Positions 52,160 through 59,778 of a DNA stretch of 64,000 bases are shown piece by piece. The DNA is from Kaistia granuli DSM 23481 (GTDB taxonomy: Bacteria > Pseudomonadota > Alphaproteobacteria > Rhizobiales > Kaistiaceae). Location of the stretch: contig NZ_AQYH01000006.1 in NCBI RefSeq assembly GCF_000380505.1, forward strand, positions 62,001 to 126,000, read 5' to 3'. The translations under genes were made by a program, and so were the position numbers. The notes beneath the pieces were generated by a model. It saw only the letters and a program-made list of their open reading frames with translations. It did no database searches and had not been told where the DNA came from. The first letter of the stretch is position 1. Every line of letters starts with the position of its first letter.

Positions 52160-52604
52160 TCGAGCTGAAACAGATCTCATCTCGATCTGAATGAACTGAC
52201 CCCAACTGAACAGCCCGTTGGCCACCTCCGGCTTCCCCCAGCCGGACAGGCCTGCTCTTCCCGCTCGGCCTCCCCCGCCGGGCGGGGAACGCCCCCTTCG
52301 AACGGGCACAATGTCGTCGAACACCGGTTCGACCAGGAGACTACAAATGCGTAACCTTATCATCGCCGCCGCATCGGTTGCCTTCCTCGCCTCCGGCGCC
52401 GCTGCCATCGCAGCCGAGCAGACCGAAGGCACCGTGATCAGCGTCAACGCCGCGAGCGGCACCCTCACGCTGCAGGACGGCCAGACGTTCAGCTTCGCCA
52501 ATGGCAAGCAGCTTCTCGGCATTCTTCCGGGCCAGACCGTGGGCGTCTCCCACCAGGGCACTGAAGGTCTCGGCGCGTTCAATCCGAACCCCGCCAACGA
52601 CTGA
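52160..52604 (+). repeat. Tandem duplication unit A (spacer plus DUF1344 copy 2)
   Basis: A 445-bp unit nearly identical to the next 443 bp (52605-53047), with only scattered substitutions and two or three small indels in the spacers. Shared spacer features are hairpin TCCGGCT/AGCCGGA (52227-52246 and 52671-52690), CCCCCTTCGAACGGG, and GTCGAAC-ACCG-GTTCGAC. The high identity of spacer as well as coding sequence indicates recent duplication or gene conversion. Confidence 0.9.
52347..52604 (+). CDS. DUF1344 family secreted protein, copy 2
   Basis: An 85-aa paralogue of copy 1. It differs at only a few mature residues (AAS for AST near residue 36, D for G in LQDGQ, K for T in ANGKQLL); the signal peptide is identical. 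The start ATG 52347 follows CCAGGAGA. The frame extends upstream without a plausible start. The spacer before it carries the duplicated hairpin and inverted repeat, so it could be expressed with copy 1 or separately. Confidence 0.87.
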   Translation: MRNLIIAAASVAFLASGAAAIAAEQTEGTVISVNAASGTLTLQDGQTFSFANGKQLLGILPGQTVGVSHQGTEGLGAFNPNPAND

Positions 52605-53047
52605 TCGAGCCGAACAGATCTCATCTCGATCTGAATGAACTGACCTCAACTGAACAGCCCGTTGGCCACCTCCGGCTTCCCCCAGCCGGACAGGCCTGCT
52701 CTTCCCGCCCGGCCTCCCCCGCCGGGCGGGAACGCCCCCTTCGAACGGGCACAATGTCGTCGAACACCGGTTCGACCAGGAGACTACAAATGCGTAATCT
52801 TATCCTCGCCGCCGCCTCGGTTGCCTTCCTCGCCTCCGGCGCCGCTGCCATCGCAGCCGAGCAGACCGAAGGCACCGTCATCAGCGTCAATGCCACCAAC
52901 GGCACGCTGACCCTGCAGGACGGCCAGACGTTCAGCTTCGCCAATGGCAAGCAGCTGCTCGGCATCCTTCCGGGCCAGACGGTGGGCGTCTCCCACCAGG
53001 GCACCGAAGGTCTCGGCGCGTTCAATCCGAACCCCGCCAACGACTGA
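52605..53047 (+). repeat. Tandem duplication unit B (spacer plus DUF1344 copy 3)
   Basis: Second copy of the about 444-bp unit described at 52160-52604. Spacer and coding parts match closely throughout, including the Shine-Dalgarno and the GTCGAAC/GTTCGAC arms at 52759-52776. Confidence 0.9.
52790..53047 (+). CDS. DUF1344 family secreted protein, copy 3
   Basis: An 85-aa paralogue. It differs from copy 2 only by Leu for Ile at residue 6 and ATN for AAS near residue 36. The C-terminal VGVSHQGTEGLGAFNPNPAND is the same in all three copies. The variable spot next to residue 36 lies in a predicted turn between beta strands. The gene is followed by an intrinsic terminator, so the triplet probably ends one transcription unit. 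Confidence 0.87.
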   Translation: MRNLILAAASVAFLASGAAAIAAEQTEGTVISVNATNGTLTLQDGQTFSFANGKQLLGILPGQTVGVSHQGTEGLGAFNPNPAND

Positions 53048-53090
53048 TCGGCCCCAACCGATCTCATCTCTGTCTACTGACTGACCTCCG

Positions 53091-53126
53091 AAACGACGTC
53101 CGGCACCCCTCCGGGCGTCGTTTTGT
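53091..53126 (+). terminator. Intrinsic terminator after the DUF1344 triplet
   Basis: AACGACGTCCGG, loop CACCCCT, CCGGGCGTCGTT (about 53092-53122) with one G-T pair, followed by TTGTTTG. Same loop and core as the terminator at 51376-51410. Confidence 0.87.
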
Positions 53127-53328
53127 TTGTGCGACGCTCCCGGTACGCCACGGCGAAGGGCCTCCCGCCAAGGCGCGGGTCCGCCCTCCCCCGGCGATCC
53201 GGGCGATGACGCAGTTCGGCGAGCGACGCGCAGCGACATCGCTGCCCCGGCTCGAAGACAATCCATGGGAAGAATTTGCGCGTCGAGCCGGATCAGACGT
53301 GCCAGCCAGCCTTTGCAACCGACGGAGA

Positions 53329-53907
53329 TCAGAGCCAGCTGGCGACCTTGCCGTCCCAGACGAAGACCTTGTCCTGCGGTACGTTGAGGTTGGGCGTGAC
53401 GTTCTTGTCCAGGCCCAGCAGCATTCCACGCAGGACGCGGCAGACGCCGCCATGCGAAACGACGACGGCATCCTGGTCAAGGCCGGCCAGCCAGGTCGCA
53501 ATCCGGATCGACAGCATCTCGTAGCTCTCGCCGGACGGCGGCACGAAGCCCCATTTGTCGCCCTCGCGTGCCGCCACCTGCTCGGGCCAGCGCATCTCGA
53601 GTTCGGGCCCGGTGAACCCTTCCCAATTGCCGAAGGTGATTTCCTTCAGGATCGGATCGAGACGATAGGCGGAAGGGTCGAGGCCCATGGCGCCGCGGGC
53701 GATTTCCATCGTCTGGCGGGTACGTTCGAGCGGGCTGGCGACGAAATCGAAGCCGGCGGCTTCGGGCATGCGTTCGAGCAGGACGCGGCCATTGCGCTGA
53801 GCCTGCAGACGACCGCGCGCATTCAAGGGAATGTCGCGCTGCCCCTGGAAGCGGCCCTCGGCGTTCCAGTCGGTCTCCCCATGCCGGATGAAGACGAGGA
53901 TCGGCAT
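53329..53907 (-). CDS. Histidine phosphatase family protein (GpmB-like)
   Basis: A 192-aa branch-1 histidine phosphatase. The catalytic RHGETDWNAEGRFQG motif is at residues 8-22, with ASPLERTRQTMEIA, and VVSHGGVCRVLRGMLLG as the second histidine motif. It may act on small phosphate esters rather than as a phosphoglycerate mutase. It lies downstream of fabI on the same strand, an order seen in relatives. Confidence 0.92.
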   Translation of the reverse strand: MPILVFIRHGETDWNAEGRFQGQRDIPLNARGRLQAQRNGRVLLERMPEAAGFDFVASPLERTRQTMEIARGAMGLDPSAYRLDPILKEITFGNWEGFTGPELEMRWPEQVAAREGDKWGFVPPSGESYEMLSIRIATWLAGLDQDAVVVSHGGVCRVLRGMLLGLDKNVTPNLNVPQDKVFVWDGKVASWL

Positions 53908-54020
53908 GACGAACTCCGCATTGGCGCCGGCCAGGGCATCGGATCGAGGGAAGCGGCGCCGGGATTGCCGGCGCCCGACGGGCCGTAGGCGGCGCTCCGC
54001 TCGCGGAGCACCAGCCGGAA

Positions 54021-54839
54021 CTAGTCCTTGATGACGGAGATGTCCGGCGCGTCGACGGCCTTCATGCCGACGACATGATAGCCCGAATCGACGTGATGCA
54101 CCTCGCCGGTGACGGCGCGCGAGAGATCGGACAGGAAATAGACGCCGGAATCACCGACCTCTTCCGTCGTCACGGTCCGCCGCAGCGGTGCGTTGTACTC
54201 GTTCCACTTCAGGATGTAGCGGAAGTCGCCAATGCCGGAAGCGGCCAGCGTCTTGATCGGACCGGCCGAGATCGCGTTGACGCGGATGTTCTTCGGGCCG
54301 AGATCGACGGCGAGGTACTGGACGCTCGACTCGAGCGCCGCCTTGGCGATGCCCATGACGTTGTAGTTCGGCATCACCTTCTCGGCGCCGTAGTAGGTCA
54401 GCGTCAGGATCGAGCCGCCATCGGTCATCAGCTTCTCGGCGCGCTGCGTCACGGCCGTCAGCGAATAGACCGAAATCAGCATGGTCTTGGTGAAATTGCC
54501 CTCGGTCGTATCGACATAGCGGCCGGTCAGCTCGTCCTTGTCGGAGAAGCCGATGGCATGCACGAGGAAGTCGAGCTTGCCCCACTGCTTCTCGACCTCG
54601 GCGAACACCGCGTCGATCGAGGCCGCGTCGGTGACGTCGCAATGGCCGACAACGAGGGCGCCGAGTTCCTCCGCGAGAGGCTCCACGCGCTTCTTCAGCG
54701 CATCGCCCTGATAAGTAAAGGCCAGTTCCGCGCCGTGGTCATGGGCTGCCTTGGCAATTCCCCAGGCGATCGACCGGTTGTTCGCGACACCCAGCACGAG
54801 CCCGCGCTTACCCTTCAACAAACCGCCTGCTTCAATCAT
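54021..54839 (-). CDS. fabI: Enoyl-[acyl-carrier-protein] reductase (NADH)
   Basis: Last step of the fatty acid elongation cycle (272 aa). LKGKRGLVLGVANNRSIAWGIAKAA binds NADH; LTYYGAEKVMPNYNVMGIAKAALE holds the catalytic Tyr-x6-Lys; VNAISAGPIKTLAASGIGDF follows. FabI is the triclosan-target type. It is divergent from the DUF3300 gene and upstream of the phosphatase gene. Confidence 0.97.
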   Translation of the reverse strand: MIEAGGLLKGKRGLVLGVANNRSIAWGIAKAAHDHGAELAFTYQGDALKKRVEPLAEELGALVVGHCDVTDAASIDAVFAEVEKQWGKLDFLVHAIGFSDKDELTGRYVDTTEGNFTKTMLISVYSLTAVTQRAEKLMTDGGSILTLTYYGAEKVMPNYNVMGIAKAALESSVQYLAVDLGPKNIRVNAISAGPIKTLAASGIGDFRYILKWNEYNAPLRRTVTTEEVGDSGVYFLSDLSRAVTGEVHHVDSGYHVVGMKAVDAPDISVIKD

Positions 54840-55082
54840 GCCTATTTTTCCCTCTTCGTAGCGTCCGGAGGCGCGCTTCCTATCGCACAGCCCCCCTTAC
54901 GCTTCAAGACGAAGCGGCCGGCCGCTCATCACACTCGGTGTAAGTCTGTTGCGGAACGCCGCAACGGCGTCTCTCAGCCGGCTCAGGAACCGGCGCGACG
55001 GTCGCTCTAGGCGGCGAATCCCACGCCGTGGCTCCGCATCCCAAACTTAACCATCTATCCAGCCTGACGAAGCGGAAAGCTT

Positions 55083-55094
55083 CCGATAAATCGG
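55083..55094. promoter_or_regulatory. Inverted repeat upstream of the DUF3300 gene
   Basis: CCGAT-AA-ATCGG, a perfect 12-bp inverted repeat, lies 48 bp before the GTG start of the DUF3300 gene and beside CTAATAT, a possible -10 box. A second hairpin, GTTGCGG-AACG-CCGCAAC, is at 54948-54965 in the same divergent region with fabI. Functional assignment is tentative. Confidence 0.4.
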
Positions 55095-55142
55095 CTAATA
55101 TGCGAATTGTCAGGCCATGCGACCGACAGGGAGGGCCCGGAT

Positions 55143-56945
55143 GTGGCGCCAAAAGTAAAAGACAAGGTCTGGTTCGGAACCGGCAATTATTCCCGCGTCG
55201 CCGCGGCGGCGCTGCTCGGCTGGTCGACCACGGTCTATCCTGTCCTGGCCGAAACGTTGAAGCCGGCCGCGAAACTGGCGCAGACTGAGACGCCCGCCAC
55301 CCCCGAGGCGCCGAAGCCGGCGCTGCCGCAAAATGTTCCAGGCGACAACGAAGCGGCCAGCGCGGCGGCGAATGTCGCTGCGGACGACGACCTCTACACG
55401 GTCAGCGACCTTGAATTCCTGCTGGGCCCGATCGCGCTCTATCCCGATCCGCTTCTGGCGCTGGTGCTTTCGGCCAGCACCATGCCGGACCAGCTCCTGA
55501 AGGCGGAGCAGTGGCTTTATGACAATCCGAAGGCCGCCGAGGCCGGGGATTACGCGGATGCCGAGAAGCTCGGCCTCGAGGCCCCGGTCGTGGCGCTGCT
55601 GCGCTTCCCGGAAGTCATCGAAATGCTGGTCGACCACGAGGAATGGACCGAGTCGCTCGGTTTCGCCTTCGACCGCCAGCCGGAAGACGTCGCCACCGTC
55701 ATCCAGCTGCTGCGCGCGCAGGCCGAGAAGGTCGGCAATCTGAAGACGACGCCGCAGCAGGTCGTCACCGTCGTGCAGGAGACGCCCAGCGCGCCCCGCG
55801 TCATCTCGATCGCCCCGGCCCAGCCGGAGCGGATCTACGTGCCGGTCTACAATTCCGCCGATGTCTTCACCACCGCCGCCACCGGCGCGCTGCTCTTCGG
55901 CACCGCCGTCCTGGTCGGCTCGAGCTGGAACAACCGCTGGGGCTGGAACAATCGCGGCTGGAACAATGTCTGGGTCAATCACCATTGGCACGGCAGCCCC
56001 GGCTGGCGTCCCGGCCCGCCGCATCGTCCACGCCCGCCGGGCGCCTGGTATCCCGACCGGCCGAATCGCCCGGACCGGCCCAATCGTCCGGGTCGCCCGG
56101 ACAATGGACGGCCGGGTGACAACAATCGCCCCGGCCGCCCCGGCGACAACAACCGCCCGAGCCGTCCCGGCGACAACAACCGGCCCGGTCGGCCCGGCAC
56201 GGAGAACGGCCGCCCGAATCGGCCCGGCACCGAGAATGGTCGTCCGAACCGGCCCGGCACCGAGAGCGGTCGCCCCAACCGGCCTGAGCGTCCCGGCACT
56301 GAGAGCGGTCGCCCGAATCGTCCCGAGCGGCCCGGCGGGGAGAATGCCCGTCCGAACCGGCCGAACCGGCCCGGCGCCGAGAACGGTCGGCCCGAGCGGC
56401 CCGCCGGGGAAAACGCGCGTCCGAACCGGCCGAACCGCCCGGAGCGGCCCGGCGCCGAGACGGGGCGTCCGAATCGGCCCGATCGGCCGGCGAACACGCG
56501 TCCGAATCGTCCCGAGACGCGGCCCGGCGCGGAGAGCCGACCCAATCGACCGAATCGGCCGGAGGGAACGCGGCCGCAGCGTCCCGACAATGCCCGCCCA
56601 CAGCAGCGTCCGGCGCAGAATGCCCGTCCGCAGCAACGGCCGCAGAATGCCAGGCCGCAGCAGCGCCCGGCGCAGAATGCCCGTCCGCAGCAGCGGCCGC
56701 AGAATGCCAGGCCGCAGCAGCGCCCGGCGCAGAATGCTCGTCCGCAGCAGCGGCCGCAGAACGCCCGGCCGCAGCAGCGTCCGGCGCAGAATGCTCGCCC
56801 GCAGCAGCAGCGGCGCCAGAATGCCCGGCCGCAGCAAAACGCCCGGCCGCAGCAGCAGCGCGCCCGGTCGAACAACCAGAACCGCAACCGGCCGCAGCAG
56901 AACCGCAACCGCAACTGCCGGCCCGGCCAGAACGACTGCCGCTAG
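55143..56945 (+). CDS. DUF3300 protein with long Pro/Arg/Asn/Gln-rich repetitive tail
   Basis: A 600-aa exported protein. It has a signal peptide (cleavage near YPVLA-ET) and a DUF3300 domain (about 80-240: LEFLLGPIALYPDPLLALVLSAST, WLYDNPKAAE, YVPVYNSADVF). A hydrophobic segment (about 243-262) and a Trp/Asn/Gly-rich stretch (NNRWGWNNRGWNNVW) follow. The last 300 residues are low-complexity: RPNRPG(T/A)ENG-type repeats, then 19-aa NARPQQRPAQ units. The tail is strongly basic. The start is GTG 55143 after AGGGAGGG. Domain function is unknown; the tail may bind cell-wall polymers or nucleic acid. Confidence 0.87.
   Translation: MAPKVKDKVWFGTGNYSRVAAAALLGWSTTVYPVLAETLKPAAKLAQTETPATPEAPKPALPQNVPGDNEAASAAANVAADDDLYTVSDLEFLLGPIALYPDPLLALVLSASTMPDQLLKAEQWLYDNPKAAEAGDYADAEKLGLEAPVVALLRFPEVIEMLVDHEEWTESLGFAFDRQPEDVATVIQLLRAQAEKVGNLKTTPQQVVTVVQETPSAPRVISIAPAQPERIYVPVYNSADVFTTAATGALLFGTAVLVGSSWNNRWGWNNRGWNNVWVNHHWHGSPGWRPGPPHRPRPPGAWYPDRPNRPDRPNRPGRPDNGRPGDNNRPGRPGDNNRPSRPGDNNRPGRPGTENGRPNRPGTENGRPNRPGTESGRPNRPERPGTESGRPNRPERPGGENARPNRPNRPGAENGRPERPAGENARPNRPNRPERPGAETGRPNRPDRPANTRPNRPETRPGAESRPNRPNRPEGTRPQRPDNARPQQRPAQNARPQQRPQNARPQQRPAQNARPQQRPQNARPQQRPAQNARPQQRPQNARPQQRPAQNARPQQQRRQNARPQQNARPQQQRARSNNQNRNRPQQNRNRNCRPGQNDCR
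56589..56819 (+). repeat. 57-bp tandem repeats in the DUF3300 gene
   Basis: Three in-phase 57-bp units (56589-56645, 56646-56702, 56703-56759) encode NARPQQRPAQNARPQQRPQ, each itself two near-copies of a shorter motif. A divergent fourth unit ends about 56819. Because the unit is a multiple of three, copy-number change would alter tail length without frameshift. Confidence 0.85.
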
Positions 56946-57182
56946 TCGCCGCTGACCATGGATGGCGCGCGCGCCGCGCCATCCACCCTGCCGGATCCCG
57001 GTCCGGCGGAGGACACCATCAGGGAGGGTCGAGCGTTCCAACGCTCACAGGGGGACCATCCCGTGCCGCCGGCCTGCCGAAGAGCCGGCCGGCGGCATTT
57101 CCAACCCGCAATTGCCGGCTTTCGGTGGCGGCGTGAAGGCGCGTATCCTGCCCGGCGCCAGCCAAGGATCAAATCCGCCATC

Positions 57183-58610
57183 ATGCCCAATCGCCCTACG
57201 CCCGAGCTCATCGCCCGCTTCACCGCCCTCGTCGCCCCCGGAGCCGCCCTCACCGATCCCGAGGCGACCAAGCCCTACCGGATGGAGTGGCGCGACAAAT
57301 ATCTGGGCGAGACGCCGCTTGTGCTCAGGCCCGGTTCGACCGCCGAGGTGTCGGCCATCCTCGCGCTCGCGAACGAAACCGGCACCGCGATCGTGCCGCA
57401 GAGCGGCAATACCGGCCTCGTCGGCGGTCAGGTTCCCGATTCGAGCGGCAGCGAGATCGTGCTGTCGCTCGACCGCATGACCAGGATCCGCGCCGTCGAT
57501 GCCGAGGGCTATTCGATGACGGTCGAGGCCGGCGCGATCCTCGCCGACGTCCAGGCGGCAGCGGAAGCGGCCGACCGGCTGTTCCCGCTCTCGCTCGGCT
57601 CGGAAGGCTCCTGCCGGATCGGCGGCAACATCTCGACCAATGCCGGCGGCACCGCCGTGCTTGCCTATGGCAACATGCGCGACCTCGTGCTCGGGCTCGA
57701 AGTCGTGCTGGCCGATGGCCGCGTCTGGGAGGGGCTCGGGGCGCTGCGCAAGGACAATACCGGCTATGATCTGAAGCAGCTCTTCATCGGTGGCGAAGGC
57801 ACGCTCGGCATCATCACCGCCGCCGTGCTGAAGCTCTTCCCGCGGCCGAAGGGGCAAGCCGTCGCCTTCGCGGCGCTCGCCAATCCCGAAGCGGCGCTCG
57901 CCCTGTTCAACCTGGCGCGCGACCGCGCTGGGCATGATCTGACCGGCTTCGAGTTGATGCCGCGCATCGGCGTCGATTTCGTGCTGCGTCACATCCCCGG
58001 CTCGCGCGAGCCAGTGGCGACGCCCGCGCCCTGGTACGCGCTGATGGAGATCTCGTCCGGCCATTCCGACGAGGCGGCGCGCGGCGAGATCGAGGACATC
58101 CTCGGCACCGCCCTCGAGCGCGAGATCCTCGTCGACGCCTCGATCGCGCAGTCGCTCGCCGAGCGGGACACGTTCTGGCGCATGCGGCACGGCATGTCGG
58201 AAGCGCAGAAGCCAGAGGGCGGCTCGATCAAGCACGACGTCTCGGTGCCGGTCGCCAGCGTGCCGGCATTCCTGAAGGAGGCGACGGCGGCCGTCGAGGC
58301 GCTCGTCCCCGGCTGCCGGCCGGTGCCGTTCGGCCATCTCGGCGACGGCAACATCCATTTCAACATCACCCAGCCGGTCCATGCCGACAAAGAAACATTC
58401 CTGGCGCGCTGGGACGAGGTCAACGCCCTCGTGCACGGTATCGTCGCCCGCTATCACGGCTCGATCTCGGCCGAACACGGCATCGGCCGCCTGAAGCGCG
58501 ACCTGCTGCCCGCGGCGAAGGGCCCGGTCGCCATCGACATGATGCGGACGATCAAGCTCGGCCTCGATCCGAACGGCATCCTGAACCCCGGCAAGATGCT
58601 GCGCCTTTGA
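57183..58610 (+). CDS. FAD-binding oxidase, D-2-hydroxyacid dehydrogenase-like
   Basis: A 475-aa flavoenzyme of the FAD_binding_4 plus FAD-oxidase C family (D-lactate, D-2-hydroxyglutarate and glycolate dehydrogenases). VVPQSGNTGLVGGQ-like IVPQSGNTGLVGGQVPDSSG and LGSEGSCRIGGNISTNAGGTAVLAYGNMRD bind FAD. FGHLGDGNIHFNITQP and ISAEHGIGRLKRDLL are in the catalytic domain. The closest type looks like D-2-hydroxyglutarate dehydrogenase, but the substrate is not certain. ATG 57183 is chosen; the upstream extension is not family-like. Confidence 0.9.
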   Translation: MPNRPTPELIARFTALVAPGAALTDPEATKPYRMEWRDKYLGETPLVLRPGSTAEVSAILALANETGTAIVPQSGNTGLVGGQVPDSSGSEIVLSLDRMTRIRAVDAEGYSMTVEAGAILADVQAAAEAADRLFPLSLGSEGSCRIGGNISTNAGGTAVLAYGNMRDLVLGLEVVLADGRVWEGLGALRKDNTGYDLKQLFIGGEGTLGIITAAVLKLFPRPKGQAVAFAALANPEAALALFNLARDRAGHDLTGFELMPRIGVDFVLRHIPGSREPVATPAPWYALMEISSGHSDEAARGEIEDILGTALEREILVDASIAQSLAERDTFWRMRHGMSEAQKPEGGSIKHDVSVPVASVPAFLKEATAAVEALVPGCRPVPFGHLGDGNIHFNITQPVHADKETFLARWDEVNALVHGIVARYHGSISAEHGIGRLKRDLLPAAKGPVAIDMMRTIKLGLDPNGILNPGKMLRL

Positions 58611-59178
58611 CGGCCGCCCGCGCCCGGACCGTCTTTCCGAGGAGGGGTCCGGCCTTCCACCACCCTCGCCGTCATGGGATCCATACAACCGGCTAGCTAC
58701 CGTATGAAACGTCCCATGGCGCGGCTGCATGGATCCCCGCCTTTCGCGCGGATGGCGACTGTGCGCGGCAGAGCGGGTCCCCCCTGCCCCATCCCGAAAT
58801 CTTGACGGCGAGACAGACCGCAGACCAGAACGTTGACGCCCTCCGCCGTCCGATGGCTCTCTCCGCCCGGCGGGCGGACGCGCCTGCACGGCCTCGTTGT
58901 GGATGCCTCGCCGGATGCACCTGGAGCCTCCGCTTCCTGCATCCGACGCAAATGGCCGGCTGCCGCCAGCTTCGCCGCCACTGCCTTATTTTGGCAAGAA
59001 AGCGTCAACCGTCTTCGATCACCAGCCGCTAACCCTGCCCACCATCGGACGGGCATTAACCATGTCCCTTAAGCTCTGGATGGCGGTTCGCATGGCATTG
59101 TCGCTTCAACAGAGAGCGGGCCCGGTCGAGCGGGCCGACCCTTTAAGGTCCTGTTAACCGGACCGAAGCGAGGCAGCG
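58611..59178. other. Intergenic region with decayed repeats and CtrA half-sites
   Basis: About 570 bp with no convincing gene. Near 58668-58770 there are fragments related to the dispersed elements at 42.3-42.9 kb (CGTCATGGGATCCAT, GCATGGATCCCCGCC). Further right, TTAA half-sites occur at 59056 and 59069 (spacer 9, not consensus), then the perfect CtrA-type site described separately. I see no tRNA or small RNA signature. Confidence 0.5.
59143..59158. promoter_or_regulatory. CtrA-type binding site (TTAA-N7-TTAAC)
   Basis: TTAA (59143-59146), 7 bp, TTAAC (59154-59158): an exact match to the full CtrA consensus of alphaproteobacteria. It is 20 bp before the DUF6101 start codon, so a bound CtrA would be expected to affect that gene directly. 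In this high-GC sequence a perfect site by chance is improbable but possible. Confidence 0.6.
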
Positions 59179-59766
59179 ATGGAGTGCAAGGCAATGGCAA
59201 ACGCAACGGTTCAGGCACGCGGCAACGACCTGCGACTCGATCCCTTCGCGCTTCCGGTCCGCTACTCCGCCACGCTCGCCGGTCCGGCCTCGGCAACCAC
59301 GCCGGCCGTCTACATCGACCGCGAGTTGGCCATCGTCAAGCGTCGCCTGGGCGGCATTCCGACGACCCTCTCGACCCCCGTCAGCGCCTTTCGCGGCGTC
59401 GCCGTGCGCATGATCGGTGATGCCGAGACCGGCGCGGTCCGCACGGTCGTCGAACTGATGCACCGCGACCCTGCCATGTCGCTGCCGCTGGTCGTCGTCG
59501 AGGATCTCGGCGACGGCGAGGATGTCGCCGCCGACTGGCAGGCCTGGGGCCGCGCGCTCGGCCTGCCGCTGCTGATCGTCGATGGCGATGGCACCGTCCG
59601 CACCCCGCTCGAGCAACTCGGTCCGCTGGTCGTCGGCGAGGCCAAGGCGCGCCGCGCCCCGTCGTCGCTGAAAGGCCGCCGCCCGCGCTTCCTGAAGCGC
59701 CGCAAGACCGGCTTCTACAAGGAAGTCGAGACGCTGTACGCCCGCGAGATCATCGCTCGCGACTGA
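59179..59766 (+). CDS. DUF6101 family protein
   Basis: A 195-aa soluble protein of the DUF6101 family, found mainly in Hyphomicrobiales, often near ubiA as here. DLRLDPFALPVRYSA, VYIDRELAIVKRRLGGIPTTLSTPVSAFRGVAVRM and the basic C-terminus RPRFLKRRKTGFYKEVETLYAREIIARD are its main features. It is alpha-beta without obvious catalytic residues. A second ATG at 59194 is a possible start. The perfect CtrA-type site upstream suggests cell-cycle-linked expression. Confidence 0.85.
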   Translation: MECKAMANATVQARGNDLRLDPFALPVRYSATLAGPASATTPAVYIDRELAIVKRRLGGIPTTLSTPVSAFRGVAVRMIGDAETGAVRTVVELMHRDPAMSLPLVVVEDLGDGEDVAADWQAWGRALGLPLLIVDGDGTVRTPLEQLGPLVVGEAKARRAPSSLKGRRPRFLKRRKTGFYKEVETLYAREIIARD

Positions 59767-59778
59767 CGGCGACGGATC

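Noticed and set aside
52605-52789. Possible CRISPR-like repeats in the DUF1344 array
   Set aside because: The repeats are long gene-plus-spacer duplications, not short direct repeats with unique spacers, and no cas gene is present.
55110-57041. 643-residue open frame on the minus strand opposite the DUF3300 gene
   Set aside because: It mirrors the repetitive high-GC plus-strand gene, has no ribosome-binding site or known domain, and its Leu/Arg/Gly repeats simply reflect the complementary codons.
59056-59072. Second CtrA site (TTAA-N9-TTAA)
   Set aside because: The spacer is 9 bp instead of 7, so only half-sites can be claimed.
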